64,000 nt of DNA, taken from Lunularia cruciata (taxonomy: Eukaryota > Streptophyta > Marchantiopsida > Lunulariales > Lunulariaceae). Shown here piece after piece: positions 53,501 to 61,138 of this stretch (position 1 is its first letter; each line of letters starts with the position of its first letter). The position numbers were made by a program, and so were the translations under genes. Below the pieces are notes generated by a model. It was not told the origin of the DNA and ran no database searches. It worked only from the letters and a program-made list of their open reading frames with translations. The stretch spans positions 62,120,911 through 62,184,910 of the forward strand of contig OX419760.1 of the NCBI GenBank assembly GCA_948567375.1. Reading direction: 5' to 3'.

Positions 53501-55423
53501 GGAAGTCTCCTCTTCCATGCTTGTGTCCACACCTGAAGCTCCTTCTTCAGAATCAGATTCCCAATAATCAGAAGATGGGGTATCTGAATGTGAGGTGTTG
53601 GTGGTGTTAGTCACAGGAACAGTGACTCTATGGTTTGATGGCCCAATCCTTAAGTACCCTTTGTGCCATCGATCAGTTGTGCGTGCTGCTCTCAACCATG
53701 GCCTCCCAAGAAGTAAGTCATAGCTTGAATCCTTCAAGACTTGGAAAGTCATGAGATTTTGAACTCCCATAACTGAAACTACCACCTTATCCATCACTCC
53801 TACTGGTCGAACTTGTTGCTTGTTTGCCATGCTCACCACAAATGTTGAAGCTCTTGAGGGTATCATACCCAACTTCTTCATCAACCTTTCTGACATGGCA
53901 TTCACTGCTGATCCTCCATCAACCAATGCATCCTTGATGTTGTGACCATTCACTCTCACATCAATCTTGGAGGCATATTCACAAGCTTCCCATGGTGCTG
54001 GCTTGGCATCCACCACCCCCATTGATATTGGAACTTTTGCCTTCTTCTTCTTCTTGCTCCTTGTAGAACTCAAACCACCTCTAAGCTCCTTTCTCAAGGT
54101 AGGGTTCAAAGCAATTAATTGGCCCACTGTGATGTTAGCCTTGTGACTACCAACATCCTCCAACACATTGTAGTTCCATTGTTGCTTGGAGATCAAGAAG
54201 TCCTCCATCCCCAACTTCTTCCTTGGAGTCTTTGTTGTTGATGGTGTTGAGGTGCGAGTGCTCCTAGTAGACATAGGAGTATCCTTGCTTGAAGTAAATC
54301 CTTGAGAAGAGTGAACATCCTCTGCAAAACGAGCTCTCTTCTTCTCTTGTGCCAAAAGCTCCAAATTAGGACCCTTGGAGTTTGAGCACTCTCCCTTCTC
54401 ATACTTGCTCTCAACCACATCTATGGATGCTATCCCCTTACCTTTGTTGGGATTAGGAGCCACTTGGGTTTCACTACCTCCCTCTTTCCCTCTATTGGCT
54501 CCCTCATAACCCCTTCCTCCATGGTAAGTGGAATTTGGGCAATTCCTTTGGATATGGCCTCTTCCCCCACAACCAAAACAATTTCTATCATTGAAATTGT
54601 TGGCTGGTTGGCCTCCTCTATATGGATGGTTTCCATAACTCCTAGGCCCTCTCCCTACATTCTGATCCACCTCTCTCTTCTCCCATAATTGCACCACATT
54701 GATCTTGAGATCCGCAAGTTGTTCTGTGATGGTTTGGAGTGGATCTTTTGGTGGAGGTGCAAGAACTGGAGCAACTACTACTTGTGGTGCAACCCTTGTC
54801 ACCAAAGTATCAGAAGTTCCACCATACTTGTAGCCTTGAGGAGGATGCACAACCTCCTTCACCACCAAATCACTTTCATCCCCTTCCAAACTCTCCTCCA
54901 TACGAATTGCGATCTTGATAGCTTCAACCTTGGAAGAAGGTTTCTCATATCTCACCTTGCTTCTAATTTGTGGTCTCAATCCTCCCACAAAATTCTTGGT
55001 GAGCATGGCCCCTATGCCAATCATTGTAGTCTCCACATCATCCCCACCCTTCCTCAACACTATGCGAAATCTGGACTCCAATTTTTCCACTCTTTCCACA
55101 TAGACTCTCACTTTCTCTCCATCTCCTTGCTTGAGAAATGTAACCTCACTCATCAATCTCTCATAACTCTCATCAGGAAGAAAGTTCTCAATGAGTGCTG
55201 AAGTCAAAGTCTCCCAAGACTCCTCTTCCCCCTCTCTCCTCTCTCTCTTTTGGTATTCTGACTCATACCATGTAAGTGCTGCATCCTCAAAGAAATCTGG
55301 TAATAATGAGGCCCACTCATTCTTCCTCCTCTCATTGTTTCCTATGCAAGCTCTCTTGAAGTCTCTCACAAAGGCCTCCACATCTTCTCCATCCTTGCCA
55401 AAGAAAACCGGAAGTTTCCCCAT
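50597..55423 (-). CDS. gag-pol: F2 gag-pol polyprotein, 1608 residues
   Basis: Start ATG 55423 (MGKLPVFFGKDGEDVEAF). Gag capsid region about residues 1-200; CCHC knuckle 282-295; Lys-rich patch about 457-463; protease with Asp502-Gly-Gly and LLLGRPWL at 571-578; an acidic hinge 619-653; RT about 730-990 with motif A Asp829 and Asp893-Asp894 in FIDDF (family norm is Tyr or Phe-X-Asp-Asp); RNase H about 1035-1155 (Asp1042, Glu1084, Asp1109, Asp1152); integrase HHCC His1252, His1260, Cys1291, Cys1294 and core Asp1322, Asp1382, Glu1418 (D-x59-D-x35-E); GPF module near 1570. No chromodomain. Single frame, so gag and pol are made as one product unless other controls act. Every catalytic residue I checked is present. 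Confidence 0.95.
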   Translation of the reverse strand: MGKLPVFFGKDGEDVEAFVRDFKRACIGNNERRKNEWASLLPDFFEDAALTWYESEYQKRERREGEEESWETLTSALIENFLPDESYERLMSEVTFLKQGDGEKVRVYVERVEKLESRFRIVLRKGGDDVETTMIGIGAMLTKNFVGGLRPQIRSKVRYEKPSSKVEAIKIAIRMEESLEGDESDLVVKEVVHPPQGYKYGGTSDTLVTRVAPQVVVAPVLAPPPKDPLQTITEQLADLKINVVQLWEKREVDQNVGRGPRSYGNHPYRGGQPANNFNDRNCFGCGGRGHIQRNCPNSTYHGGRGYEGANRGKEGGSETQVAPNPNKGKGIASIDVVESKYEKGECSNSKGPNLELLAQEKKRARFAEDVHSSQGFTSSKDTPMSTRSTRTSTPSTTKTPRKKLGMEDFLISKQQWNYNVLEDVGSHKANITVGQLIALNPTLRKELRGGLSSTRSKKKKKAKVPISMGVVDAKPAPWEACEYASKIDVRVNGHNIKDALVDGGSAVNAMSERLMKKLGMIPSRASTFVVSMANKQQVRPVGVMDKVVVSVMGVQNLMTFQVLKDSSYDLLLGRPWLRAARTTDRWHKGYLRIGPSNHRVTVPVTNTTNTSHSDTPSSDYWESDSEEGASGVDTSMEEETSTEEDESESDSDVYPLCAMDFAPKPEVLKDPDKSPLTLEEVERRLSTLKYGPNVTKEEKVRFEEIFRKFIHVFAFSYKDLKEVTLEEHKIEVESHARPIRQKQRRISPPISLVVKEEIDKLKEAGFIFEVENSEWVSPIVIVKKKNGKLRVCVDYKKLNAVTKKDYYPLPFIDEILEEVAGHERYSFGDGYSGYNQIKIAPEHQQLTTFTTPWGTYAFKVMPFGLCNAPATFQRFMNKVFEPFIGKFVRDFIDDFCVYGSKEEHFEHLIKVLQRLDEANASLNPEKCIFGCEEGLLLGHIISKDGIAVDPEKVRKISDLPFPSSLTKLRQFLGMVGYYRRFIFSFSNKAYALTIYMKKGVDYMVILEDKEALKAFEELKQSLVVAPILAKPDWSKPFILYTDASNVAIGCTLSQLDQDGHDHPIAYASRQMVSAEKNYSVTEREGLAVIFGLKKFRHYLIGGKATIVTDHKALKYIFNKPNVEGRLARWMILLSEYDYTIEDRPGKKHANADLLSRAYDHDGDEPVDDSFPDEELMTISVTQEVPMEYKEIVDFVTRGNYPEGMHARERKALAARSRPYTMVDDILFHQGADGLLRRAVGKEESILLIKEFHEGLVCGGHFAGKVTAFKILDAGYHWRGIFKDCLDYCKTCHVCQAFARKSTSTPPLRSIPLLGPFEKWGIDFVGPLNRTPRNNRYIVVVTDYLTKWVEARPLRDKNEDEVGRFLYERIITRFGCPLELVSDRGGEFTGSITTTMLRHFSITHRVTTSYKPNSNGLAERTNQTLCMMLAKDAEMEGAKHHWDKRIHAVLWEYRTTMKTSTGYSPFQLVYGIESTLPIHFDLPTFQSIHRRLKKAQGSDAEKSRKDQLMELEEARAVAMVRVEQAQRKQKESYDKRQGKKKVEPFKEGDWVMLFDSIRFKRVQKKFLPKYFGPFIVEKVWGNYTYDLKELGGRHFDRINHDKLKMYHRR

Positions 55424-55663
55424 CTTAACCCCTCACTATCTTTCTTTTCTCTCAAATTTTTTTTTTTTTTTTCTTTTCTTTTCTCTCACTCTATTACTAA
55501 TAGAGTATATACATGACTAACACCATCTGAGAATAATCCACTCTAGGGAACACAAAAGGTTCAGGTTGCTCCAAGATTTCTATAGCAACATCAAATCCTA
55601 AAGTGCATATTAATCTAACTCTCATGGATAGTTTATCCATAAGTTGAAAGATTATCTCCATCA
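55424..55663 (-). other. F2 spacer between leader frame and gag-pol
   Basis: 240 bp containing an A-rich run on the minus strand (55458-55475); the run is shorter in F1. No gene. Confidence 0.6.
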
Positions 55664-56137
55664 CTAATCTTGAGAACTAGCTGATGAAGGTGGTAGTATT
55701 TCTGTAGCTGTACTAAGACTCTCTCCAAGATCCTTCACCAAAGTTTCCAAAAGTGCTTTTACTCCACTACACTCATGTCCTTTTGGAAGTCCTTCAACTC
55801 CACAAACCTCACACAACTCCTTGGTCTTAGATCTTCTCCCTCCCAATCTTGGTGAAGAAGGTCCAACATGCAAACCCAAGTCAAGTAAGCCTCTCCTTTC
55901 CCTCAATCTCTTGCTCTCAAAGGTCAATGGACATGAACTTGCCTTATGTCCCTTCTCTCCACATAGAAAGCACTAAGACTCACTCTTTCCTCCAAGTGGT
56001 GTAGGTTTTTGGATCCTCTCAATACTCTCTTCAAATTCTATTGTAAACTCTCTTTTCCTCAAATCCACCCCTACAATCACCTCAAACCCTTGGGGAACCT
56101 TGCATAATCTCAATTTCCACTCTTGATGACTCTCCAT
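55664..56137 (-). CDS. F2 leader reading frame with Cys/His knuckles and one in-frame UAG
   Basis: From ATG 56137 (MESHQEWKLRLCKVPQGF) the frame runs about 54 codons (with FEVIVGVDLRKREFTIEF) to TAG at 55975-55973, then reopens for about 103 codons: CFLCGEKGHKASSC (a perfect CX2CX4HX4C knuckle), RRSKTKELCEVCGVEGLPKG and a leucine-containing tail. Both F1 and F2 have the TAG at the same place and both stay open after it. It lies between the 5' LTR and gag. It may be an accessory RNA-binding protein read through or spliced past the stop, or a captured gag-like fragment fossilised in the master copy. Function not known. Confidence 0.5.
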
Positions 56138-56975
56138 GTTCCCCAAGATGAATCTAAACACTCAAACATGCTTTTTGTTGATCTCAAACTTCTCATGCAT
56201 GAGATCTCCACTCTGTAGAATTGACCCTTCCTCACAATGTCACTCAAATCTCCCAACTAATATGTCACAGTCCTCTGAAATTTTCCACACTTGATCACAA
56301 CTCTAGGGCGTCCCTCCCTGCAAAATTTTAGATCTTTTCATCGAGCCATTTGGCCTAGACACCTTTCTATTCAGCACCCATATTTCAGATTTGGTCTGAA
56401 AACCACCCCCCCTCACTTCAAAAACTCATAACGCACTGCGCAAAAATGATCTCTCTCTAATTTTTGTGGCACCAGGTAGGATACAATGCACTGAATTTTC
56501 TTGGAAATTTTCAGGACAATTCACTAAACATTGAAGAAATGGCAGACTCTGTACAATTTTCCAGAGAGCATGCAGTTGCGGGAGCACTTTACCCTATCAA
56601 CTTTCAAAAATTCTAGCCCAGTGCGCATAGAAGCTCTCTCAATAATTTCAAGTGTGCTAACTGAAAGATAACCCAAGCTATCATGTGTAGAAATCTCAAG
56701 TCCAGATCTCAAACTTGAGATTTTGCCCAAAATCACCTTAATCCCCAAAATCTGCAATCCACCTCACACAATCTCTCCAATTCCTCTCATGTGTACAAGA
56801 TGTACAAAATCACCTCAAAGACATCATAATGAACTACAGGGTATACAAATGGATCTTGGTTCTCTAACATAAGTTCAGCCCTCTCCTCTCCTAATGTTCT
56901 CTCCAAGTGAGCTCTCATAGCCTCCTTCTGCCTAATGTAGAATTGGACGCGGAACATTATCTTGCCTTCTAGAGA
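56138..56975 (-). other. F2 5' leader
   Basis: Untranslated leader conserved with F1 (46190-47025). Short frames inside are not convincingly coding. Confidence 0.6.
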
Positions 56976-56994
56976 GGTCCCGGCAACGGAACCA
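56976..56994 (-). other. F2 primer-binding site, tRNA-Asp-like
   Basis: Minus strand TGGTTCCGTTGCCGGGACC, four bases inside the 5' LTR. Plant tRNA-Asp sites read TGGCGCCGTTGCCGGGGA, so bases 4-5 and the last few differ. Confidence 0.7.
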
Positions 56995-56998
56995 AAAA

Positions 56999-57690
56999 TG
57001 TGAGCCGGCCTGTCTCTCACTCAGGATGAACCTCTGATGGCTATTATGGTAGCGCACCATGGACTAAGAAGGCAAGGAACCCCAACTCCATCATACTCCT
57101 CCAAGGCTAACACTCCAAGACTCAAGACATTGCTCACTAGAGAACTCAATGAGAGAGAGATAGTTGCAAATGAAAGGATGATGAGTACCTCCTCACTCCT
57201 TGTTTATATACTTGTGAAATAGTTACGTACTAAAGTTACTAATTACCGTAGTAACTCAAGTTACTAGACTAAAAGTCAAGTAAAGTCAAAAAGTAGAAAG
57301 GAATATCCATTCACATGGGCATATTCCCCTAAGCATGTGGTCTTATCTTGACCCAACCACTAAAGCAAGGATTCCTTCACATGGGCTATCCTTGGACTAA
57401 AGAAGAATCCAAAACAAAAAGGCTTGCGGGCCCAAGAGTTCTCAACTCTTTCCCCAAAGCCAAACACCTAGGAATAATACCAAGTCAACACACTAAAATC
57501 CAAAATAGTGGTGCTCATCTTTTCTACTTCCTCTAAAGTAAGGTCCCATCTATCTTAGCTATGACTAACTTTAGCTAACCATGACTAATATAGAACCATC
57601 CTTTATCTCTATATAAATAATATCTCTTAAGTACTTGTAATACCAAGCTAAATATCACAATACCACACACATGCACAAATGGGTGTTACA
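56999..57690 (-). repeat. F2 5' LTR
   Basis: 692 bp; differs from the 3' LTR at one site that I can see (CACAAATGG here, CACATATGG there). Confidence 0.96.
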
Positions 57691-57694
57691 TACC

Positions 57695-58746
57695 AAATTC
57701 CTTTGCTACTTGTATAGACATGCAATTCTTTGAACTTCCAAAATCAACCAAAATCCTACAACCCCAATTAGATATTGTACCTTGCAAGTGAAGCAAACTT
57801 GCATAAGTTGAGCCTTCAATCCTATCGGAACTAATCAAGCTCCCAGTAGGCGGCTCAAAATCTCCTACTGGGATTCCTTGTTTCCTTGATCATTTTGTTT
57901 CACAATCTCCATCTAGGCAACTTGTCAAGGTCACCCATTCCTGAGTGGGCATTCAGCAATGCAATGTCCAACTTGGCAACAATAAAAACAACCTCCATTT
58001 TGTCTCAATCTTTCTCTTTCTGCTGTACCAAGTGTTCTTTGTTGGATAGCATCAATCTCCATTGGTGCCGGTTCTTCCACCCGTGCATAGTGTATTGGTA
58101 GGCCTTGTCTAGGTCAAAGTTGAGACCAAGTTGTTGCAACCAAGGAATCAAAGCGCTTAGCCAATTTCATGGCTTCTTCTATGTTTTGTGGTTCCCGCAT
58201 GGTCACCTCCATACAAATTGATCCCAAACTTCACCTTCTTGTATATCTGGAATCTGCATGATGATGTTCTAAAATTGTGTGATGTAGCTCCTTATTGAGC
58301 CAACTTGCTTCAACTCCACCAATTTATCTTGTGTGGTGCTTGTGGCATTTATAGTTTGAAACCCACCCAATATTACATCCTTGAACTCTACCCATGTCAA
58401 AATTGGTGCAACAATCTGTTGTTCAGCTCACTCCACTCAAAATATACAATCAAAGTTTTTCCACACCATCTAATTGGCTAGAGGCCAAGAGAATTTGTTT
58501 CCGTTCATCTTGAAGGTTGGTGGCTTCAAAGTAACGTTTATAGTCAAACACAAAATTCTCCATTGTGCCCGGAAGATTCTTGCCTTCAAACACCTTGGGT
58601 TTTGGAAATCAATTGTCATCTTCTCCATCTCAAATTGGTGCTCTCTCTATATGTTCTTGTCAGTACGGATCTTGTTCATCCAACAATCAAGTAAGGTGCT
58701 CAATTTGTTGTTGCATTGCAAGGATAACATCCGGTATTGCCGCCAT
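57695..58746 (-). pseudogene. gag: C4 gag and protease N-terminus
   Basis: Gag starts at ATG 58746 (minus; MAAIPDVILAM). Capsid-type blocks and a knuckle at about 57990-57950 (CFYCCQVGHCIAEC-like, better preserved than in C1). The protease start with VDFGSSKNCMSIQVAKEFG lies at about 57760-57700 and is cut by F2 right after the active-site strand (Asp-Phe-Gly in place of Asp-Ser-Gly). Interrupted by several stops. Confidence 0.78.
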
Positions 58747-59003
58747 AGCTACTTCTCTATCCCACTACTCCCTTTTTTATCTAATTGATTAACACATAGA
58801 TGCAACATGTCCACCATTCTCCATAAGTTACAACCGAAAGTATCAAAGGTTCCTTAAACATGATGAACATATGTAGAAAATCCTGCCCAAAGTGCAAGGT
58901 GATGAATTGTATGAAATGATGCTTGGGTAATATCTGGACATGGAAATCCCAATGGTTTGCGGAACTGGATATGGTGGTCCATAAATTCCATCCATCCTAT
59001 TCC

Positions 59004-59017
59004 TACTCTGATACCAA
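59004..59017 (-). other. C4 primer-binding site (iMet)
   Basis: Minus strand TTGGTATCAGAGTA directly after the 5' LTR. Confidence 0.92.
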
Positions 59018-59396
59018 TGTAAAAGACCAAGATTGAAGAGAGAAATAGGAGAATGGAAACTCACATTGGGACACTTGAATGAGGGAAATTCCGAATGTCT
59101 AGCATGAGCTTTGGCTTTGGTATTTATAGGTAGCATACAAGGCCCTTGAGAAGCTTCTCAAAAATCTTCCTTCTAGAAGCCACCTACTTGGCGTGCAAGC
59201 TAAGCTAGTTAGAAGCTTCTAGAAGCTTCCTTTTAGAAGCTTCCTTTTAGAAGCTACCTGCTTGGGGTGCAAGTTAACTAGTTGGGAAGCTTCCCAAGAA
59301 GCTTCCTAGATGCTTCTAGAATATGCTAGGCTAATTTGGCTTATTCTCTACTTTGTTAGCCTCACTAACTATGTTGCTAAACTCCATATTGTTACA
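59018..59396 (-). repeat. C4 5' LTR
   Basis: 379 bp, ends CCATATTGTTACA on the plus strand and is followed by the duplicated CTTGG. Confidence 0.93.
59121..59321 (-). promoter_or_regulatory. C4 5' LTR promoter with heat-shock-element-like array
   Basis: Minus-strand TATAAATA at 59128-59121. Upstream of it (higher coordinates): GAAGCTTC 59150-59157, TTCTAGAAG 59171-59179, the four-unit GAAGCTTCTAGAAGCTTC 59212-59229, GAAGCTTC at about 59237, 59286-59293 and 59298-59305, TTCTAGAA 59314-59321. GAA and TTC alternate with two-base gaps as required for heat-shock factor trimers. The arrangement recalls the heat-responsive LTR of Arabidopsis ONSEN; activity here is inferred. Confidence 0.7.
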
Positions 59397-59401
59397 CTTG
59401 G

Positions 59402-59577
59402 CAAGTTCTATGTCATCTCCATGGGATGCAAAGGGCTCTCATCTTTGATTGAGAGCTTTGCTTGACTAGTGAATTTTGCCAAGCACTTTTTAAACTCCTT
59501 GGTACCAAGCTTATATTGTCTATAGCTTATCATTGTCAACTAATGGAAAAATAGAACAAGCAAATTGCACTTTGGAG
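59402..59577 (+). pseudogene. C3 integrase remnant
   Basis: Plus strand phrases such as 'accaagcttatattgtctatagcttatcattgtcaacta' match family C integrase around the second Asp and the Glu (compare minus C1 18290-18215). It ends at about 59577 where family A protease sequence begins. Confidence 0.65.
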
Positions 59578-60730
59578 GAGATACAAAGTAGAGTTATCTA
59601 ATGGTCAAATAGAGAGGATTCAATTATTACCTAGAAAAGTAGCACTCTTTTAAGAGAGTATCAAGAAGAAATTGAGTGGTGAGTGATATAATTAGCTTGT
59701 TACAATGTGATCTTAAGCATGCCATGGATGGAGCACTATAACCCCATAATCAATTAGAGAAAGAAAATAATAAGAAGTAGCCAATAGTATTTGTTGAAGA
59801 TAGAGAAAGGTTGCAAAGGCAACATCTGCCTCTCTATATCATATGGACAACAAATATTGGTAAGAAAAATAGATGTTTCATAAATCTAATAAGAAAAGTG
59901 TGGAGTGCAAAACTGAATGGACAAATGCTTGAGAATTTGAAAGATGTGATCAATGAGTTTCAAGATGTCTTTCATAATGATTTAGATCATAAAATGAAGA
60001 TACTTCTTGGGAATACACCTCCTTATAAGGGGTCATATTTACCATCACCTTATGAGTTAGAGGAATGCAAAGCTCAAATCAAGGATATGCTTCAAAAAGG
60101 GTTTATCCAACCCAACATGTAACAATATGAGGCTCTTTCCTATTTTTGAAGAAGGATGGTACAATGTACATGTGCATTGACTATCAAGGCTTAAATCAAC
60201 AAATGATGAAGAACAAATACCCATTACCTTACATGGATGACTTGTTTGATCAACTCAATCAATGGAGCAAAAAATTCACCAAACTTGATCTATGGAGTAG
60301 TTATAATGAAATCAAGAAGGAAATATACACAAAATTACTTTGCAAACAAGGTATGGTCACTTTAAGTTCCTAATGATACCATTTGGCCTCACCAACACAC
60401 CAACCACTTTCATGAGTTTGATGAATGATATTTGTTTTCCATACTTCAATAAATTTGTTATCATTTTCCTTGATGACATCTTATTCTATAGCAAGATGAT
60501 GAAGGAGCACAAGTAACATCTACAAGAAGTCCTCTAGATTCTACAACAAAACCAAATGTATGCCAAAGTCTCAAAGTGCAAGTTTGGCAGGTCTGAAGTG
60601 GATTACTTAAGGCATACACTAAGTGCAAATGGTATCCAAGTGTTAATAGATAAAATAGAGATCATTCAGAAATGGGCTGCTCAAAAGATAAAACTCAACT
60701 CAAGAGTTTTTTAGGATTGATGAGGTTCTA
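59578..60730 (+). pseudogene. A2 protease end and reverse transcriptase
   Basis: [99 protein letters not shown] (motif A), [29 protein letters not shown] with both catalytic Asp at about 60463-60480, and YLRHTLSANGIQV. Several indels and stops. Confidence 0.8.
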
Positions 60731-61138
60731 TTGTCAAATTTTCAAGGACATCTCCAAGTTTTACAACCTCTAATGGCTCTACTTGGCAAGAGGAAGAAGT
60801 GGATGCAAAGAACTACACAGGAATTGGCCTTTCAAGGATTGAAAGATGCATTGCTACATGCACCAATCCTAAAATGGTATGACCTAAAATTTGTAGTCAA
60901 GTTGGCTATAAATGCATCAAGTGTTGCGATAGGAGTAGTCTTACAACAAAAATGGAATGATGGATGTCGCCCAATTGCATATTTTTGACAAAAATTGTTA
61001 TCAATTGAATGTAACTATCACACTTCCAAACAAGAAGAGTTGGCTATTGTCCTTGCAACCAAGAATTGGAAGCACTATCTTGGCAAGAAGGCATTTGTAG
61101 TGGAGATAGACCACAAACCTCTAGTCCACCTTGAGACA
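60731..61138 (+). pseudogene. A2 RNase H
   Basis: LAFQGLKDALLHAPIL, VKLAINASSVAIGVVLQQ (first Asp is Asn), HTSKQEELAIVLATKNW, VEIDHKPLVHLE. A single TGA at 60986 interrupts. Split by E2 after 61138 and resumes at 62990. Confidence 0.8.

Larger units (their letters stand above)
49857..57690 (-). mobile_element. F2: intact Athila/Tat-like Ty3/gypsy element
   Basis: 7834 bp with 692-bp LTRs that I find different at one position, flanks TACC (49853-49856 and 57691-57694), primer-binding site, polypurine tract and one unbroken gag-pol frame. Lineage by FIDDFCVYG in RT, tRNA-Asp-like primer site and absence of a chromodomain, all of which fit the non-chromoviral Athila/Tat group. The near-identity of the LTRs means a very recent insertion. 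It is the only apparently autonomous element in the window. Confidence 0.95.
38133..59396 (-). mobile_element. C4: family C chromovirus, host of F1 and F2
   Basis: Minus-strand, 5' LTR 59018-59396, primer-binding site, gag, protease, RT, RNase H, integrase, chromodomain, 3' LTR 38133-38534, perfect 5-bp CTTGG flanks. F1 entered near the RNase H/integrase junction (GTAC duplicated) and F2 inside protease (TACC duplicated). It is the best-preserved family C copy but still has stops. Confidence 0.92.
34779..59577 (+). mobile_element. C3: plus-strand family C element, truncated, host of C4
   Basis: 5' LTR 34779-35227, primer-binding site, gag, protease, RT and RNase H to 38132. Then C4 (38133-59396) with a perfect CTTGG duplication (38128-38132, 59397-59401), then a piece of C3 integrase to about 59577. 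From there family A sequence takes over; no C3 3' LTR is present. Confidence 0.82.

Noticed and set aside
50597-55423. Many plus-strand reading frames inside F1 and F2 (for example 52703-53107, 54689-55201)
   Set aside because: Antisense shadows of the intact minus-strand gag-pol; no family resemblance of their own.
39988-57222. A 61-codon frame repeated four times (39988, 47087, 49895, 57037), and a 62-codon frame beside it
   Set aside because: It lies within the four F LTRs and recurs only because the LTR recurs.
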